The notes: generated by a model not told the origin, from the sequence alone. 64,000 nucleotides of DNA from Archaeoglobales archaeon (GCA_030055525.1 JASFYJ010000002.1:1-64000); one strand, 5' to 3'; shown: positions 1-10,742, counted from the stretch's first letter. Made by a program: numbers and translations.

Positions 1-127
1 TGACAACTGGGAAGCCTATTTGCCTCGCGGCACTAACTGCTTTCTCTTCGCTCTCAGCGAAGATGCACCTTGCAGTCCTTATCCCGTACTTTTCAAGGAT
101 CTCCTTAGCTTCATGTTCAAGTAGCAT
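1..127 (-). CDS. Acyl-CoA synthetase (ADP-forming) ATP-grasp subunit, N-terminus only
   Basis: The complement of the first bases reads from an ATG at 127 off the left edge as MLLEHEAKEILEKYGIRTAR and on to a GFPVV-like strand. This is the usual N-terminus of the ATP-grasp (beta-type) part of ADP-forming acetyl-CoA/acyl-CoA synthetases, which make ATP from an acyl-CoA, ADP and phosphate; succinyl-CoA synthetase beta subunits begin similarly. Only about 42 residues are visible, so the substrate and whether the alpha domain is fused cannot be judged. Confidence 0.7.
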   Translation of the reverse strand, partial: MLLEHEAKEILEKYGIRTARCIFAESEEKAVSAARQIGFPVV

Positions 128-202
128 AACGAAAAGTAATTGAAGAATTTATAAGGTTAGTGAAAAAGACCACGTTTTGCCATTAGATAACTAATAAAAA
201 AT

Positions 203-1561
203 TTATCTAATTTTCGGTTTTATTTTCCTCCAGTCGCTTGTGTCTTGGTACGCTTTGCAGACTCTTAAAAGCTCGACTTCGCTATGATGTCTTCCAACTA
301 TCTGCATTCCAACGGGTAGATCTTTCACAAATCCTGCAGGAATTGAAGCTGCTGGCTGACCAGTAAAATTGAAAGGATAGGTAAAAGGCATCCATCCTAT
401 TGGAGTAGTGGGTTTTCCCGCTATCTCATAGACCCCTATTTCCCCGATATCGAACGGTAAAACTGCTACGGTGGGTGTTACGAGAAAATCGTATTTTTCA
501 AATATCTTCGATGCTAGTTTCCAGAATTCAATTTTTGCATACTCTATTTTTATATAATCTCTGAAAGTCATAGAGTCGGCTAAACTTAGAAAACCCAGAT
601 ATGGTGGATATGCCACCTTCTTCCACTCACCAATTTTTTCACCAAGAAATACGCTCACCTCGAGGACGACCTTTTTAATTAATTCAGTTTCTAGGCTTTG
701 AAGCTTTATCTCAACCTCTTCTACGCTTCCTATTTTGTTTAACTTGTTTGCAGCACTTCTAACGACTTTTTCAACATCTGGATCAACTTTTGCATACCCT
801 AAATCAATCGATAACGCAAATTTTGCCTCTCTCGGCTCCTCTTTTATTGCATCGTAGTAACTGATATCTGACGGTAAAGAAGTCGGATCCCTCACGTCGT
901 AACCTTTAACAAAGTCGAGTAAAAATGCTGTATCTTCAACACAGCTCGTTAGAAACCCTTCGCAATGCAGACCGTTAAAAATAGGAAACCTCGGATACAC
1001 TGGAACTCTTCCGAAAGTTGGTTTTAAGCCAAAGAGATTACAGAAGGATGCTGGAATTCTTATACTTCCACCACCGTCGTTTCCTGTTGCTGCCGGTACC
1101 ATTCCGGATATGACGGCTGCGGCGCTTCCTCCACTGCTCCCTCCGACGGTTTTATTTAGATCGTAGGGGTTTCTAGTGGGGCCAACAACTAAATTGTCTG
1201 TGTAAGCTATTAATCCGAATTCGGGCATGTTAGTTTTTCCTAATATAACAGCTCCCGCCTTTTTCAGCCTTTCAACAATCACTGAATCTTCTTGTGGTAT
1301 ATAATTTTCGAAAAACTTTGATCCATAGGTAGTTCGTAGCCCTTTCGTTTCTACGTTATCTTTGACAGCTATTGGTAATCCTGCAAGTGGCTTTTTTGTT
1401 GCACTCTTTGCATCTTCAATCGCCTTCTGGTTTAAAGTTATAAAAGCATTTATTTTAGGATTCAACTCTTTTATTCTTTCGAAACAGTATTCTACAACTT
1501 CTAACGCCTTAACTTCTCCACCTTTAAGTTCTTCAACAAGTTCAACCGCACTCTCCCACAT
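203..1561 (-). CDS. Amidase signature family hydrolase
   Basis: A 452-residue amidase-signature enzyme that hydrolyses a carboxamide bond in the cytoplasm. The Ser-Ser-Lys triad is visible: Lys67 in AVKDNV, the serine-rich GGSSGGS loop near residues 140-146, and the likely nucleophile Ser166 in DGGGSIRIP. The C-terminus has the family block PVGMQIVG. Length is normal. GatA of the tRNA amidotransferase is a close relative, but the GNDGGGS loop (GatA usually has GSDTGGS) and the absence of gatC or gatB nearby favour a stand-alone amidase of unknown substrate. It is divergent from pheS across about 70 bases. Confidence 0.85.
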   Translation of the reverse strand: MWESAVELVEELKGGEVKALEVVEYCFERIKELNPKINAFITLNQKAIEDAKSATKKPLAGLPIAVKDNVETKGLRTTYGSKFFENYIPQEDSVIVERLKKAGAVILGKTNMPEFGLIAYTDNLVVGPTRNPYDLNKTVGGSSGGSAAAVISGMVPAATGNDGGGSIRIPASFCNLFGLKPTFGRVPVYPRFPIFNGLHCEGFLTSCVEDTAFLLDFVKGYDVRDPTSLPSDISYYDAIKEEPREAKFALSIDLGYAKVDPDVEKVVRSAANKLNKIGSVEEVEIKLQSLETELIKKVVLEVSVFLGEKIGEWKKVAYPPYLGFLSLADSMTFRDYIKIEYAKIEFWKLASKIFEKYDFLVTPTVAVLPFDIGEIGVYEIAGKPTTPIGWMPFTYPFNFTGQPAASIPAGFVKDLPVGMQIVGRHHSEVELLRVCKAYQDTSDWRKIKPKIR

Positions 1562-1633
1562 TTAATCAACCTCCAAATAAATAGTTACTTTTAGTTAGGA
1601 AAGCATTTAAAAACGTTTCTCATCTCTACAACT

Positions 1634-3052
1634 ATGCTTTCACCAATTGAAATTAGGCTGCTCAATAAACTCGAAACTGGAAAAAGATATCCTCTACAGG
1701 AGGTCGCAAGGATCTCTAATCTTAATCCAGACGCCGCTATGAAAGCCGCAATGCTTCTTAGCCAGAGGGGATTCGTTAATATTTACGAAGTTAAAAGAAA
1801 AAAATTTAGCCTAACTGAGGAAGGTGAGAGGTATTTAGTTGAAGGTTTACCTGAAGAAAAGCTGATACGCCTTTTAAGAGAAACAAATGATATAGAGGAA
1901 CTCCGAAAGAAGATGGGGAATGAATTCCAGATAGCTCTAGGATGGTTGAAAAAGAAAGGTTTTGTTAATATAGAAGGAAGTCGAGTGATACTGAAATCCG
2001 AACCGACTTTTCAAGAAAAAGAGGCTCTCGAAGCTATAAAAAAGGGTGAAGAAATTGACGCGAGAATCCTAGATCTGCTTAAAAAGAGAAAATTGGTAAA
2101 AGTGGAGGAAGTAAAAAGCTATGAAATAGAAGTCAAGGAGAAGTTGACTTTAGAGTTAACTGAGGTTGTAGCAGATTTAACTCCAGAAATGATAGTAAGT
2201 GGAAACTGGAGAGGAAAGAAGTTTCTGGCTTACGACGTTTCTATCCCATCTAAAGAATATTATGGAGGGAAGATTCATCCATACGAAAGGATAATTAGAG
2301 AGTGCAGAAAAATCTTCATCGAAATGGGTTTTAAAGAGATCAAAGGTCACTACGTTCAACCGGCTTTCTGGAACTTCGATGCTCTTTTTCAGCCACAAGA
2401 TCATCCTGCAAGAGAAATGCAGGACACATTTTATCTAGAAAGACTTGCTGATCTTAAAGATGAACCTGTAGAAAAAGTAAAGGCTACTCATGAAAACGGT
2501 TGGATTACAGGATCCAGCGGTTGGGGGGGAACTTGGAGCTTGAACAAGGCAAGACAACTAGTTTTAAGAACACATACAACAGCTATAACGATTCACTACC
2601 TTGCGAAAAATCCTAATCCCCCACAAAAGGCTTTTTGTATAGATAGAGTTTATAGAAGAGAAGCTATAGATGCTACACATCTACCGGAATTCGATCAGCT
2701 TGAAGGGGTTGTTTTAGATGAAAATGTTGGTTTTAAACATCTTCTAGGGTTACTAAAAGAGTTCTTCGAAAAAATGGGGTTTGAAGAGGTTAGATTCAGG
2801 CCAGGATATTTCCCGTATACTGAACCAAGTGTAGAACCAGAGGTATATGTAGATGGTTTAGGCTGGATTGAACTTGGAGGAGCTGGTGTTTTTAGAAAAG
2901 AGGTTACCGAGCCTTTAGGTATAAAAGGGAAGGTTCTTGCATGGGGTATTGGGATTGGCAGACTCGCAATGCTTAAAATGGGGTTAAAAGATTTAAGGAG
3001 ACTTTATCTTCCAGATATAGAATGGCTTAGGAAGATGCCATCGAGGTGGTAG
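1634..3052 (+). CDS. pheS: Phenylalanyl-tRNA synthetase alpha subunit
   Basis: A 472-residue class II synthetase subunit that charges tRNA-Phe together with PheT, which is not in the window. Residues 1-160 are winged-helix domains typical of the archaeal alpha subunit. The catalytic core contains the PheS motif 2/3 blocks [14 protein letters not shown] and [15 protein letters not shown]-like stretch sits about 25-30 bases ahead of the ATG, so the message is probably leaderless or nearly so. The stop overlaps the region of the valS start, so pheS and valS form one operon. Confidence 0.97.
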   Translation: MLSPIEIRLLNKLETGKRYPLQEVARISNLNPDAAMKAAMLLSQRGFVNIYEVKRKKFSLTEEGERYLVEGLPEEKLIRLLRETNDIEELRKKMGNEFQIALGWLKKKGFVNIEGSRVILKSEPTFQEKEALEAIKKGEEIDARILDLLKKRKLVKVEEVKSYEIEVKEKLTLELTEVVADLTPEMIVSGNWRGKKFLAYDVSIPSKEYYGGKIHPYERIIRECRKIFIEMGFKEIKGHYVQPAFWNFDALFQPQDHPAREMQDTFYLERLADLKDEPVEKVKATHENGWITGSSGWGGTWSLNKARQLVLRTHTTAITIHYLAKNPNPPQKAFCIDRVYRREAIDATHLPEFDQLEGVVLDENVGFKHLLGLLKEFFEKMGFEEVRFRPGYFPYTEPSVEPEVYVDGLGWIELGGAGVFRKEVTEPLGIKGKVLAWGIGIGRLAMLKMGLKDLRRLYLPDIEWLRKMPSRW

Positions 3053-3054
3053 AG

Positions 3055-5631
3055 ATGTACAATGCAAAGGAAGTTGAGGAGAAATGGCTGAAATGTTGGA
3101 AGGAAGACATGTACAGCTTTGACTGGAATTCAAAGAAGCCTCATTACATAATAGATACTCCCCCTCCTTATCCTACGGGTTCTTTTCACCTCGGTCATGC
3201 CTTGAATTGGTGTATAATAGATTTCATAGCAAGATACAAGCGGATGAACGGTTATGAAGTGATGTTTCCACAGGGCTGGGATTGTCATGGGTTACCGACT
3301 GAAGTTAAGGTGGAAGAAAAGTATAGAATAAAGAAAAACGATGTTCCTAGGGATGAGTTCAGAAAACTCTGTGTTGATTTTACAATGCAGAATATAAAGC
3401 TGATGCGTGAGACTGCAAAAAGGCTTGGATTTAGTATAGACTGGAGTAAGGAGTACATAACGATGAAGCCAGAGTACTTCTCCAAAACGCAACTATCTTT
3501 TATTAGAATGTACAAGAAAGGGTTAATATATAAAGGCTACCATCCGGTTGTTCTGTGCCCAAGGTGCGAAACCACGATTGCATTGGCGGAGATAGAGTAT
3601 AGGAAAACAAAAACATTTTTAAATTATATTAAATTCTCTGATGATGTAGTTATCGCCACAACTCGGCCAGAATTGATCCCAGCATGTGTTGCAATAGCTG
3701 TGCATCCCAAGGATGAGAGATACAAGCACTTAGTTGGTAAAAAAGTAAAAGTACCGACAACAAACTATGAAGTTCAGATAATAGCGGATGAAGATGTAGA
3801 TCCAAGCTTTGGAACGGGTATAGTGATGATATGCACCTTTGGAGATAGGCAAGACGTTAAATGGTGGAAAAGACACAAGCTCGAGCTTAGGAACATCCTC
3901 GACAGGAATGGAAAACTAAACGAATTTGCTGGAAAATATGCAGGACTTACTACAAAAGAAGCGAGGAAGAGAATACTAGAAGATCTAGCGCTGGAAGGGA
4001 GGTTGATCAAACAGGAAGAGATTGAACAGAACGTTGGAATCTGCTGGAGATGTAAAACGCCGGTTGAGATAATTCCAGCTGAACAATGGTTTGTCAAAGT
4101 TGAGAAGGAGAAGATACTTGAAGCTGCAAGAAGGATCAAATGGGTACCGCAGCACATGTTTTCGAGACTTGAAAGCTGGGTGGAGGCGATGGAATGGGAC
4201 TGGGTGATAAGTAGACAGCGTGTTTTTGCAACTCCGATTCCTGTTTGGTATTGCAAGAAATGTGGTGAAATTTTGGTAGCAAAAGAGGAATGGTTACCTG
4301 TAGATCCTACTTTAACTAGTCCTTCGGAAAATTGTCCAAGATGTGGTTCCAACGAATTTAGAGGTGAAACCGATGTGCTTGACACTTGGATGGATTCAAG
4401 TATAACCCCCCTCGTTATCACAGGATGGCCAAACGTTAAGGAATATCCAACACATCTAAGACCGCAAGGGCACGACATCATAAGAACTTGGGCCTTCTAC
4501 ACTATTCTTAGGTCCTTAGCCCTCCAGAATGAAATTCCATGGTATGAAATTGTAATAAATGGGATGGTCTTTGGAGAAGATGGAAGAAAGATGAGCAAAA
4601 GCTTGGGAAATGTAATAGCTCCTGAAGAGATCGTAGAAAAATACGGTGCTGATGCACTGAGAATGTGGGCTGCAAGTGGTGTGATTGGAGATGATATAAT
4701 TTTCAGCTGGAAAGAAGTGGTAGCAGCCTCCCGCTTCCAGCAGAAGTTCTGGAGTATAACCAACTTTACAGCTATGAACACGAAAGATTACAGAATGAGT
4801 GAAGAAGATAGAAGACACCTTAGAGATGCTGATAGGTGGATACTGTCAAAGCTTAACAAACTTGTAGCGGAAGTTAGAGATCATATGGAAAATTACAGAT
4901 TCAACGAAGCTTTGAAAGCGATAAGAACATTTACCTGGTATGAGTATGCTGACAACTATCTTGAAATAGTAAAAAACAGGATATACTCGGGAAGCGAGGA
5001 AGAAAGAAGAGCTGCAAAATATACCATATGCTACGTCTTAAGCGTTTTGACAAGATTGATAGCTCCTTTTGCTCCATTCATGGCAGAAGAGTGTTGGAAT
5101 CAAATATTCGATGGCAGTGTACATTTGCAGAAGTATCCAGAAGTGGATAAAGAACTTTTGAGTGAAGAGTTTGAGAAGAAGGGAGAAGAGGTCAAAGAAA
5201 TAGTAGCTTCGATCAGAAAATACAAACATGATAGGAACCTAGCCCTCAATGCTCCGCTTAAAAGAATTATCATATTCACAAAATTTGATTCGCTCGATAC
5301 AAAAGACATCTCAGGAGCAACAAATTCAAAAGTTGAGCTCGTTAAGGAGGAGCCAAATGTAGAAATAAGCGTAAAATCTTTAAAACCAAAATTTGCGATA
5401 ATTGGGCCCATGTTCAAGGACAAGGCCAAAAAGATCCTTGGAAAAATATCTCAACTCGAAAAGGAAGATCTAAAGAAGCTTTACAGCGAGAGAGAGTTGG
5501 ATATAGAAGTTGAAAACGAAAAAATAAGAATTCGATCTGATTGGTTCGAATTTGAGCTGGAGAGAAAGATCGAAGGCAAAAAAGTCGTGCTTATAGAAAC
5601 AAAAAATAGCTTGATTTTTATAGAAGAATGA
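3055..5631 (+). CDS. valS: Valyl-tRNA synthetase
   Basis: A class I synthetase of about 858 residues that charges tRNA-Val. The HIGH-type motif is HLGH in [10 protein letters not shown] near residue 45 and the second motif is KMSKSLGN near 525. The insertion between them holds zinc-type cysteine pairs (CPRCETT, CRRC-like CWRC, CKKC, CPRC) and the CP1 editing region. A GTG at 3046 is also in frame, but the ATG at 3055 has a GAGGTGG ribosome site 4 bases before it and gives the usual N-terminus [11 protein letters not shown]. The site overlaps the pheS stop. Confidence 0.96.
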   Translation: MYNAKEVEEKWLKCWKEDMYSFDWNSKKPHYIIDTPPPYPTGSFHLGHALNWCIIDFIARYKRMNGYEVMFPQGWDCHGLPTEVKVEEKYRIKKNDVPRDEFRKLCVDFTMQNIKLMRETAKRLGFSIDWSKEYITMKPEYFSKTQLSFIRMYKKGLIYKGYHPVVLCPRCETTIALAEIEYRKTKTFLNYIKFSDDVVIATTRPELIPACVAIAVHPKDERYKHLVGKKVKVPTTNYEVQIIADEDVDPSFGTGIVMICTFGDRQDVKWWKRHKLELRNILDRNGKLNEFAGKYAGLTTKEARKRILEDLALEGRLIKQEEIEQNVGICWRCKTPVEIIPAEQWFVKVEKEKILEAARRIKWVPQHMFSRLESWVEAMEWDWVISRQRVFATPIPVWYCKKCGEILVAKEEWLPVDPTLTSPSENCPRCGSNEFRGETDVLDTWMDSSITPLVITGWPNVKEYPTHLRPQGHDIIRTWAFYTILRSLALQNEIPWYEIVINGMVFGEDGRKMSKSLGNVIAPEEIVEKYGADALRMWAASGVIGDDIIFSWKEVVAASRFQQKFWSITNFTAMNTKDYRMSEEDRRHLRDADRWILSKLNKLVAEVRDHMENYRFNEALKAIRTFTWYEYADNYLEIVKNRIYSGSEEERRAAKYTICYVLSVLTRLIAPFAPFMAEECWNQIFDGSVHLQKYPEVDKELLSEEFEKKGEEVKEIVASIRKYKHDRNLALNAPLKRIIIFTKFDSLDTKDISGATNSKVELVKEEPNVEISVKSLKPKFAIIGPMFKDKAKKILGKISQLEKEDLKKLYSERELDIEVENEKIRIRSDWFEFELERKIEGKKVVLIETKNSLIFIEE

Positions 5632-5682
5632 AAATTTTTTAAATTAAATTTTGCTATCTTTTGCCGAATCCTTTTGTATAAG

Positions 5683-5693
5683 TTTTTAAATAT
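5683..5693 (+). promoter_or_regulatory. TATA-type promoter of the mmp operon
   Basis: An AT-rich TTTTTAAATAT element is centred about 27 bases before the mmp3 ATG at 5715. This spacing is the archaeal TATA-to-start distance for a leaderless transcript. It is the only such element before the closely packed mmp genes that follow. Confidence 0.5.
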
Positions 5694-5714
5694 CACGCTA
5701 TCTACTCCCTTAAT

Positions 5715-7211
5715 ATGATGGTCAAGCTCGATGGTGAAACGCTTGAAATCCCTGAAGGTGCAACTTTCGGTGATTTGCTTAAAATTCGCCAATTATCCAC
5801 GGATCATGTTTCAGCAATCGTAAGAGGAAAAATGGAGCTCGAAACTTTACCCGAAAAGTACCAGATATACACTACGAGAGGTAAGATCACTATAAGGGTC
5901 GAAAATCAAGAACTTTGGAAGTTGGTAATGGAGAAACTAATTGGCTTAGAAGTTGCTTGGAGAACCAAAAGAGCCTTAGCTTTCGGTCCTTTTAATTTAG
6001 ATCTGAAGAATTTTTTAGTCACTCAAACCTACGAGCCTGGACAGTTTTTAATCAGCTTCGCAGGAGGCAGCTCGGAAAGCGTTTATATCATAGCTACGAT
6101 AACAAAGTACTCCGCGAAGCATAACACCACAGATGGCGGCGTTGTTGCCAAAATCGTAGGTGGGATCAAAGTTCTCAGATCTCTTGAGATCGGGGATAAG
6201 TTTTTAAGGATAGAACCTGTTGTAGAAACAAGGTTTTTGGAAGGAAAGATTTTAAGAGCTGAATTGGAAGAGAAACTTAAAGATGGTGACGAGATATACA
6301 CGAAAATGGTATTAGAACTCGATTGCAATCTTTCAGAGGCTGCCGAATATGTTATGAGTGTTTTTGAAGAAAAAAATATAGTTGAGGAGGTTACAAACAC
6401 ATACGTTCGTATAAAAGGACTGAAGGGTTTAGAATTCAGAGATGAAAATGTAGAAAAGCGCGAAAGAGGTGTTGTGAGTATAAGAACGACAGGAAAAAAC
6501 AAGGGAGACGTTTATATCTACAGAAAAAGCCGCATGCCGAACAAAGACCATTTAATTGCTGGGCGCATCGTTCAGGGCATGGAGATCATGGAAGTTGTTA
6601 AAAAAGGAGACAGCTTAAGAGTGGAAACGATCCCTGCAAGAATAAATACAGTAGGATTAAAACAGTCCGAAGCTCAATCTCTCTTAGAAAAAATTGGAAT
6701 CAGACAAATAAGAGAAGGCGATAAAAGCGATGAGGCAGTAGTGGTTTCTCAGTATCCATTAAATACTGCTGAAATACTAGCAAAAAGAGAGGTAAAGACT
6801 GTGGGAGTAGAAAAATCTAAAATTGTCAGATTGAAACTTTACTACGATCTAGCACCAAGAACCACCGAGTACTTCAAATTGGTAGCAGGAATGGTAGGTA
6901 GAAGAGTTGGAAAACTTGAAGTTTACTTCAAAACTAACGATCTGATAATTTTCAGACCAAAATCATCTTATAAAGATCCTTTAATTCCAGAAAATACTCC
7001 TAAAGAGATTGTCAAAGCTGGTGAAATTGGTGTAACAAACATGTCAAGAAGACATGCTGGATTGATAGGTGTCCGATTTAGCGACAGCAAGGAATATGGT
7101 CCAACTGCTGAAAGATTTGAATCTACGAACATAATAGGCGTGGTTGTTGAAAATTTTGAAGCTTTAAAGGATGCCAAGGAAGGTAGTGAAGTTTACTTCA
7201 TGGAGGTGTAA
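5715..7211 (+). CDS. mmp3: Methanogenesis marker protein 3 (MCR activation complex component)
   Basis: A 498-residue protein matching methanogenesis marker 3 (UPF0288) in length and in its long alternating beta-rich build. The family is found in organisms with methyl-coenzyme M reductase. It was reported to copurify with McrC, Mmp7, Mmp17 and component A2 as the ATP-dependent complex that reduces nickel in F430. The C-terminal part (from about residue 370) has cyclophilin-like blocks such as GEIGVTNMSRRHAGLIGVRF. It is the first gene of an operon with mmp6-5, mmp15, mmp17 and mmp7. The start is one of two adjacent ATGs at 5715 and 5718. Confidence 0.88.
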   Translation: MMVKLDGETLEIPEGATFGDLLKIRQLSTDHVSAIVRGKMELETLPEKYQIYTTRGKITIRVENQELWKLVMEKLIGLEVAWRTKRALAFGPFNLDLKNFLVTQTYEPGQFLISFAGGSSESVYIIATITKYSAKHNTTDGGVVAKIVGGIKVLRSLEIGDKFLRIEPVVETRFLEGKILRAELEEKLKDGDEIYTKMVLELDCNLSEAAEYVMSVFEEKNIVEEVTNTYVRIKGLKGLEFRDENVEKRERGVVSIRTTGKNKGDVYIYRKSRMPNKDHLIAGRIVQGMEIMEVVKKGDSLRVETIPARINTVGLKQSEAQSLLEKIGIRQIREGDKSDEAVVVSQYPLNTAEILAKREVKTVGVEKSKIVRLKLYYDLAPRTTEYFKLVAGMVGRRVGKLEVYFKTNDLIIFRPKSSYKDPLIPENTPKEIVKAGEIGVTNMSRRHAGLIGVRFSDSKEYGPTAERFESTNIIGVVVENFEALKDAKEGSEVYFMEV

Positions 7212-7212
7212 G

Positions 7213-7998
7213 ATGAAGACGAGAATTTTCGTTATATCTCCCGATTCAGGAATCAATTCTGAGGAGTTGATTTTTAAAATTTTAGGCCATGGGTTCAATG
7301 GAACTGTTAAAGAAACCTGTTTTGGAGCTATGGTTGAAGGGGAGGAGAAGGAGGTGGAGAAGATTGTGGATTTCATAAGGAGAGAATATTACCACGAGGT
7401 TTTTACGAAGGATAGAGGATATCCGATAGGTGATAAGAGAATTTGTAGAGCTGAAAGGGGTGGAGGAGCAAGGTCGGGGCTTTATCAGATCGAGTACGAG
7501 GCTGGATTTTTGCCTTTTATCTCTCAGGCGCTAAGAGATTTTGAAATTTTTAAAGTTAAGAATCCCAAAAAGATAATTGTACACCCTATAAACAGTCTCA
7601 TACTTGCAGATCTTGTAGAAAGAGCAGGACATTATCCAGTTACTATGATGGAAAAAATTGGAAACCTTGTAAGAAACCCGGAGATAGACTCCCCTCCAAG
7701 GAACATTACTACGGAAGATGTAGTTAGGGGGTTAAAGTACGCTTCAGTTGAGATGCCTTCAGGGATAAGAGGGCGTTTAGGAGTTTGGGATTCTTTGATT
7801 GAACAAGCGGAGGCTGCTTTGATTGCGAATTATGATTATGCATTTGGTTGCGCAGGCTGCACGCACAACGACATATTAATATACTTGATAAAGGCAAGGA
7901 AAATCCCTTACCTTAGATTAAATCTGCCTCGGAATTATGAAGAAGGAAAAGAATTTGTCAAAAAGATTTTTGAATTTTTGAAGAATGTTGGTGATTGA
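7213..7998 (+). CDS. mmp6-mmp5: Fused methanogenesis marker protein 6 - marker protein 5
   Basis: A 261-residue protein that joins two families normally encoded separately. Residues 1 to about 115 look like Mmp6 (VKETCFGAMVEG, FTKDRGYPIGDKRICRA, then a GGGAR turn). Residues from about 120 look like Mmp5 (IIVHPINSLILADLVERAGH, SPPRNIT, SGIRGR, and the FGCAGCTHND cysteine pair). The combined length equals Mmp6 plus Mmp5. The ATG at 7213 follows a GGAGGT site that overlaps the mmp3 end; an earlier ATG at 7171 lacks such support. No stop or second ribosome site is visible at the junction, so one polypeptide is expected. Functions of both halves are unknown. Confidence 0.85.
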   Translation: MKTRIFVISPDSGINSEELIFKILGHGFNGTVKETCFGAMVEGEEKEVEKIVDFIRREYYHEVFTKDRGYPIGDKRICRAERGGGARSGLYQIEYEAGFLPFISQALRDFEIFKVKNPKKIIVHPINSLILADLVERAGHYPVTMMEKIGNLVRNPEIDSPPRNITTEDVVRGLKYASVEMPSGIRGRLGVWDSLIEQAEAALIANYDYAFGCAGCTHNDILIYLIKARKIPYLRLNLPRNYEEGKEFVKKIFEFLKNVGD

Positions 7999-7999
7999 A

Positions 8000-9256
8000 A
8001 TGGTGAGAGTTGCACTTCTAACGTGCGGAGCTGAATACAGCGGTGTTTACAACGAAATTCAGAAGGCTGCAAAGATGGTTGGTGCTGAGATAGTGATTCC
8101 GGAGGTTGATTTTGATGTTATAAGAGATGTTGAAGATGATTTTGGAATCAGTGTAAAAGGCGGAGATCTAAAACTGATGATGGCTAGAGCTAAATCTATA
8201 TCAGAAGGCTGGAGCGACGTAGATGCCGCATTCATAGCTACGTGCTTCAGATGCGCGGATGGAGCTTTGGTAAGAAACGCTGTAAGGAAATATCTTCAGG
8301 ATGCAAAAATACCCGTTGTGGCGTACTCATTTACAGAAAAAAGCAAGGCTGGAAACTTTTTGCTCAGAATGGAAGCTTTAGTAAATATAGTGGAAAGAAA
8401 GAACCTACTTGCAAGGACAAAACATTCTGGACTTACTGTCGGCTTAGATTCCGGTTCAACAACAACTAAGGCAGTGATAATGAGAGATAACGAGATAATT
8501 GGTGCAGCGTGGAGACATACTGTCGATATAATAGATACGGCCGAAAAGGTTTTGAATGAAGCGTTACAGATGGCCGGAGTTAAGCTCTCTGAAGTAGAAG
8601 CCTTAGGTACAACCGGTTATGGGAGATTTTTAATCGCAAAACATTTCAATGCTGACATAATTCAGGATGAAATTACGGTAGGAGCGAAAGGTGCTACTTT
8701 TTTGGCAGATACGCAGAAAGGGGATGCCACTATAATAGATATTGGAGGGATGGATAACAAAGCCATAACGGTCCATGACAGCATTCCAGACACATTCACC
8801 TTAGGCGGAATCTGCGCCGGATCTTCTGGAAGATTTTTAGAAACTACTGCAAGAAGGCTTGGAGTTGATATAAAAGAGTTCGGTGAGATGGCGGCTAGAG
8901 GGGATTATAGAAAGGTAATGATGAACTCTTACTGTATTGTATTCGGAATGCAGGATCTAACAACGGCCCTTGCTGCCGGTGCGAAGGCTGAGGATGTTGC
9001 AGCCGCTGCATGCAGGAGCGTAGTTGATCAAATTATGGAGCAGCAGCTTCAGGAGATCACGCTGAGACAGCCAATAATAGAAGTTGGTGGCACTTCATTA
9101 CTTAAAGGACTTGTAAAAGCTGTAAGAGAAGCTTTGGGAATGGATGTTATAGTTCCTAAGTACTCCCAATTTGCAGTAGCAACAGGAATGGCTTTTGTAG
9201 CTTCTGGAGTTAGAGAGGAGGAGGTTTATGAGGTTAGTAATAGAATCTCCAGATGA
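8000..9256 (+). CDS. mmp15: Methanogenesis marker protein 15, activase-type ATPase
   Basis: A 418-residue member of the BadF/BcrA activase family (ASKHA ATPases), like activators of 2-hydroxyacyl-CoA dehydratase. Such proteins couple ATP hydrolysis to low-potential electron transfer through a [4Fe-4S] cluster. The first 145 residues are a marker-15 specific domain with CFRCADG. The ATPase follows, with phosphate loops GLDSGSTTTKAV and DIGGMDNKA, and the cluster cysteine in GGICAGSSGRF. The ATG at 8000 gives the family N-terminus MVRVALLTCG; an upstream ATG at 7985 would overlap mmp6-5. It lies in the mmp operon, which suits a reductive activation role, but its exact partner is unknown. Confidence 0.88.
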   Translation: MVRVALLTCGAEYSGVYNEIQKAAKMVGAEIVIPEVDFDVIRDVEDDFGISVKGGDLKLMMARAKSISEGWSDVDAAFIATCFRCADGALVRNAVRKYLQDAKIPVVAYSFTEKSKAGNFLLRMEALVNIVERKNLLARTKHSGLTVGLDSGSTTTKAVIMRDNEIIGAAWRHTVDIIDTAEKVLNEALQMAGVKLSEVEALGTTGYGRFLIAKHFNADIIQDEITVGAKGATFLADTQKGDATIIDIGGMDNKAITVHDSIPDTFTLGGICAGSSGRFLETTARRLGVDIKEFGEMAARGDYRKVMMNSYCIVFGMQDLTTALAAGAKAEDVAAAACRSVVDQIMEQQLQEITLRQPIIEVGGTSLLKGLVKAVREALGMDVIVPKYSQFAVATGMAFVASGVREEEVYEVSNRISR

Positions 9257-9800
9257 AGAAGGAAAGGAAGCTTATTACAGAACTGTTTCAACAATTCTAT
9301 CTGAAAGTACTGTGAGAGGATCTATTAGAGAATTTTACATCTATGCTGATCCGAAAGAGCCGCTTGTGATATTAGCTATAACCTTCTCAAAATCTGGAGA
9401 AGTTTTAAAGTTCTCTGACGTTGTAACATTGAAAGCTGCTAAGGAAGGAGTTATAGCCGTTTGTGAGAACGACAAACTTATGCCAGAAGTTCTCAGAATT
9501 CTCTGGGAAAAAGTTGGGAGTGATAAAGTTGAGCAACTGAGCAGATATGAGGTTATGGTTAAAGAAAACCTAAGCGAAGAAATACTGAATGCCGTAGTTT
9601 ACGATCCATCAAAAGAACTGATGACTGGGCTTATAGATATAATTGTGAGGACTATTCCTGAAGGTTTCAGAATTCGAAAGTATATGCAAGTGGAAGGAAA
9701 GATAGTAATCGTAGCTTCTGAGGATCTAATAAAAGAGGAATGGATAAAAATGGCTGAAAAAATTTTGAGGGGAGATTATGTTCGTACCGCTGATTTTTAA
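9228..9800 (+). CDS. mmp17: Methanogenesis marker protein 17 (MCR activation complex component)
   Basis: A 190-residue protein matching marker 17 by length, by the N-terminal VIESPDEEGKEAYYR block and by its place between mmp15 and mmp7. Known work puts Mmp17 in the McrC-Mmp3-Mmp7-A2 complex that activates methyl-coenzyme M reductase. The ATG at 9228 overlaps the mmp15 end by 29 bases and is preceded by GAGGAGGT, a strong ribosome site, so the pair is translationally coupled. Confidence 0.83.
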   Translation: MRLVIESPDEEGKEAYYRTVSTILSESTVRGSIREFYIYADPKEPLVILAITFSKSGEVLKFSDVVTLKAAKEGVIAVCENDKLMPEVLRILWEKVGSDKVEQLSRYEVMVKENLSEEILNAVVYDPSKELMTGLIDIIVRTIPEGFRIRKYMQVEGKIVIVASEDLIKEEWIKMAEKILRGDYVRTADF

Positions 9801-10656
9801 CGGTGGAGTTTATCGTCATGAGGAACTGGAAAATTTGGTAGAAGATCTGGGTGGCTATGTAATCCTCAAGAACTTTGCACAGACTGAGGTTACAATGTTC
9901 ATCATAGTTCCTGAAGAGGATGTAGATAGGGTTAGAGAGATGGTAGAAGTTCTTAAAGGTGAGCTAAAAGAAGCTCCACTCGCTGGAAGTGAGATTGCTG
10001 TTGTTGTTCCGACGATATCCATACATCATCTACCTCATCCATCCTGCGATGTTGCTGAGTATCTACGCAGGAAGGGTGCAAAATCGAACATGGTTGGCTT
10101 ATCTAGGGGGGTTGGAAAAAGACTTGCAAGGCTTACGGGATTTGAGAAAGAGCTGATAAACGAACATGATGTTGCTGTATTTATGTTTGGTAACTTCAAG
10201 CATTGCATTCTTGAGAAATTGAAGATCATTAAAGATATCACCGTGCCAGTAGTTGTTACTGGGTATCCCAGGATCGAAGTTGAGGGAATGAGGTATGTAT
10301 CAAACTTTGGCAGGTTCGTGGGGAAGTTCAGTAGAGAGAGCGAAATAGAACTGCTAGAAAAGGTTGCAAAAGCGGTAGAGAAGTGTGTAGAGGAAAAAAA
10401 GAGGGAATTGGGAGAAATAGAAATACCCCCATACTACATCAAGGCCGAAATAGAGAGGCAGATACCTGAGGTCTCTGAAGCCCTATCTCCAGCACCGATA
10501 ACCGTGAAGCTGGATGGGGTTAGAGTAAAATTACCATACGAAAAGTATGGAGAGAAGATTAGAAAGGTAAAAATTCTTGATTCTAGGATAGAAGAGTTTT
10601 GCGACGTCTATCCCTCTGTGGTCGAGGGGCAAACGATTGTAAAGTTAGTAACTTAG
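9778..10656 (+). CDS. mmp7: Methanogenesis marker protein 7 (MCR activation complex component)
   Basis: A 292-residue protein matching marker 7 in length and in the block LPHPSCDVAEYLRRKGAK followed by GLSRGVGKR. Cysteines at SCDV, KHCI, KCVE and FCDV could hold a metal cluster. Mmp7 is part of the reported ATP-driven MCR activation complex containing nitrogenase-like iron-sulfur clusters. The start overlaps mmp17 by 23 bases after a GAGGGGAG site. It is the last gene of the mmp operon, and 180 bases later the mtr operon begins. Confidence 0.87.
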   Translation: MFVPLIFNGGVYRHEELENLVEDLGGYVILKNFAQTEVTMFIIVPEEDVDRVREMVEVLKGELKEAPLAGSEIAVVVPTISIHHLPHPSCDVAEYLRRKGAKSNMVGLSRGVGKRLARLTGFEKELINEHDVAVFMFGNFKHCILEKLKIIKDITVPVVVTGYPRIEVEGMRYVSNFGRFVGKFSRESEIELLEKVAKAVEKCVEEKKRELGEIEIPPYYIKAEIERQIPEVSEALSPAPITVKLDGVRVKLPYEKYGEKIRKVKILDSRIEEFCDVYPSVVEGQTIVKLVT

Positions 10657-10742
10657 TAAAATTTATTTTATTTTGTATCAACAAATATTTATTTGAGATC
10701 TGTAATTTAAGAAAATACAAGATAGGTTGCAAAAAAAGAAAA

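Noticed and set aside
3774-4481. Long minus-strand frame opposite valS
   Set aside because: Serine-rich antisense shadow of a strongly conserved synthetase gene, with no ribosome site or family.
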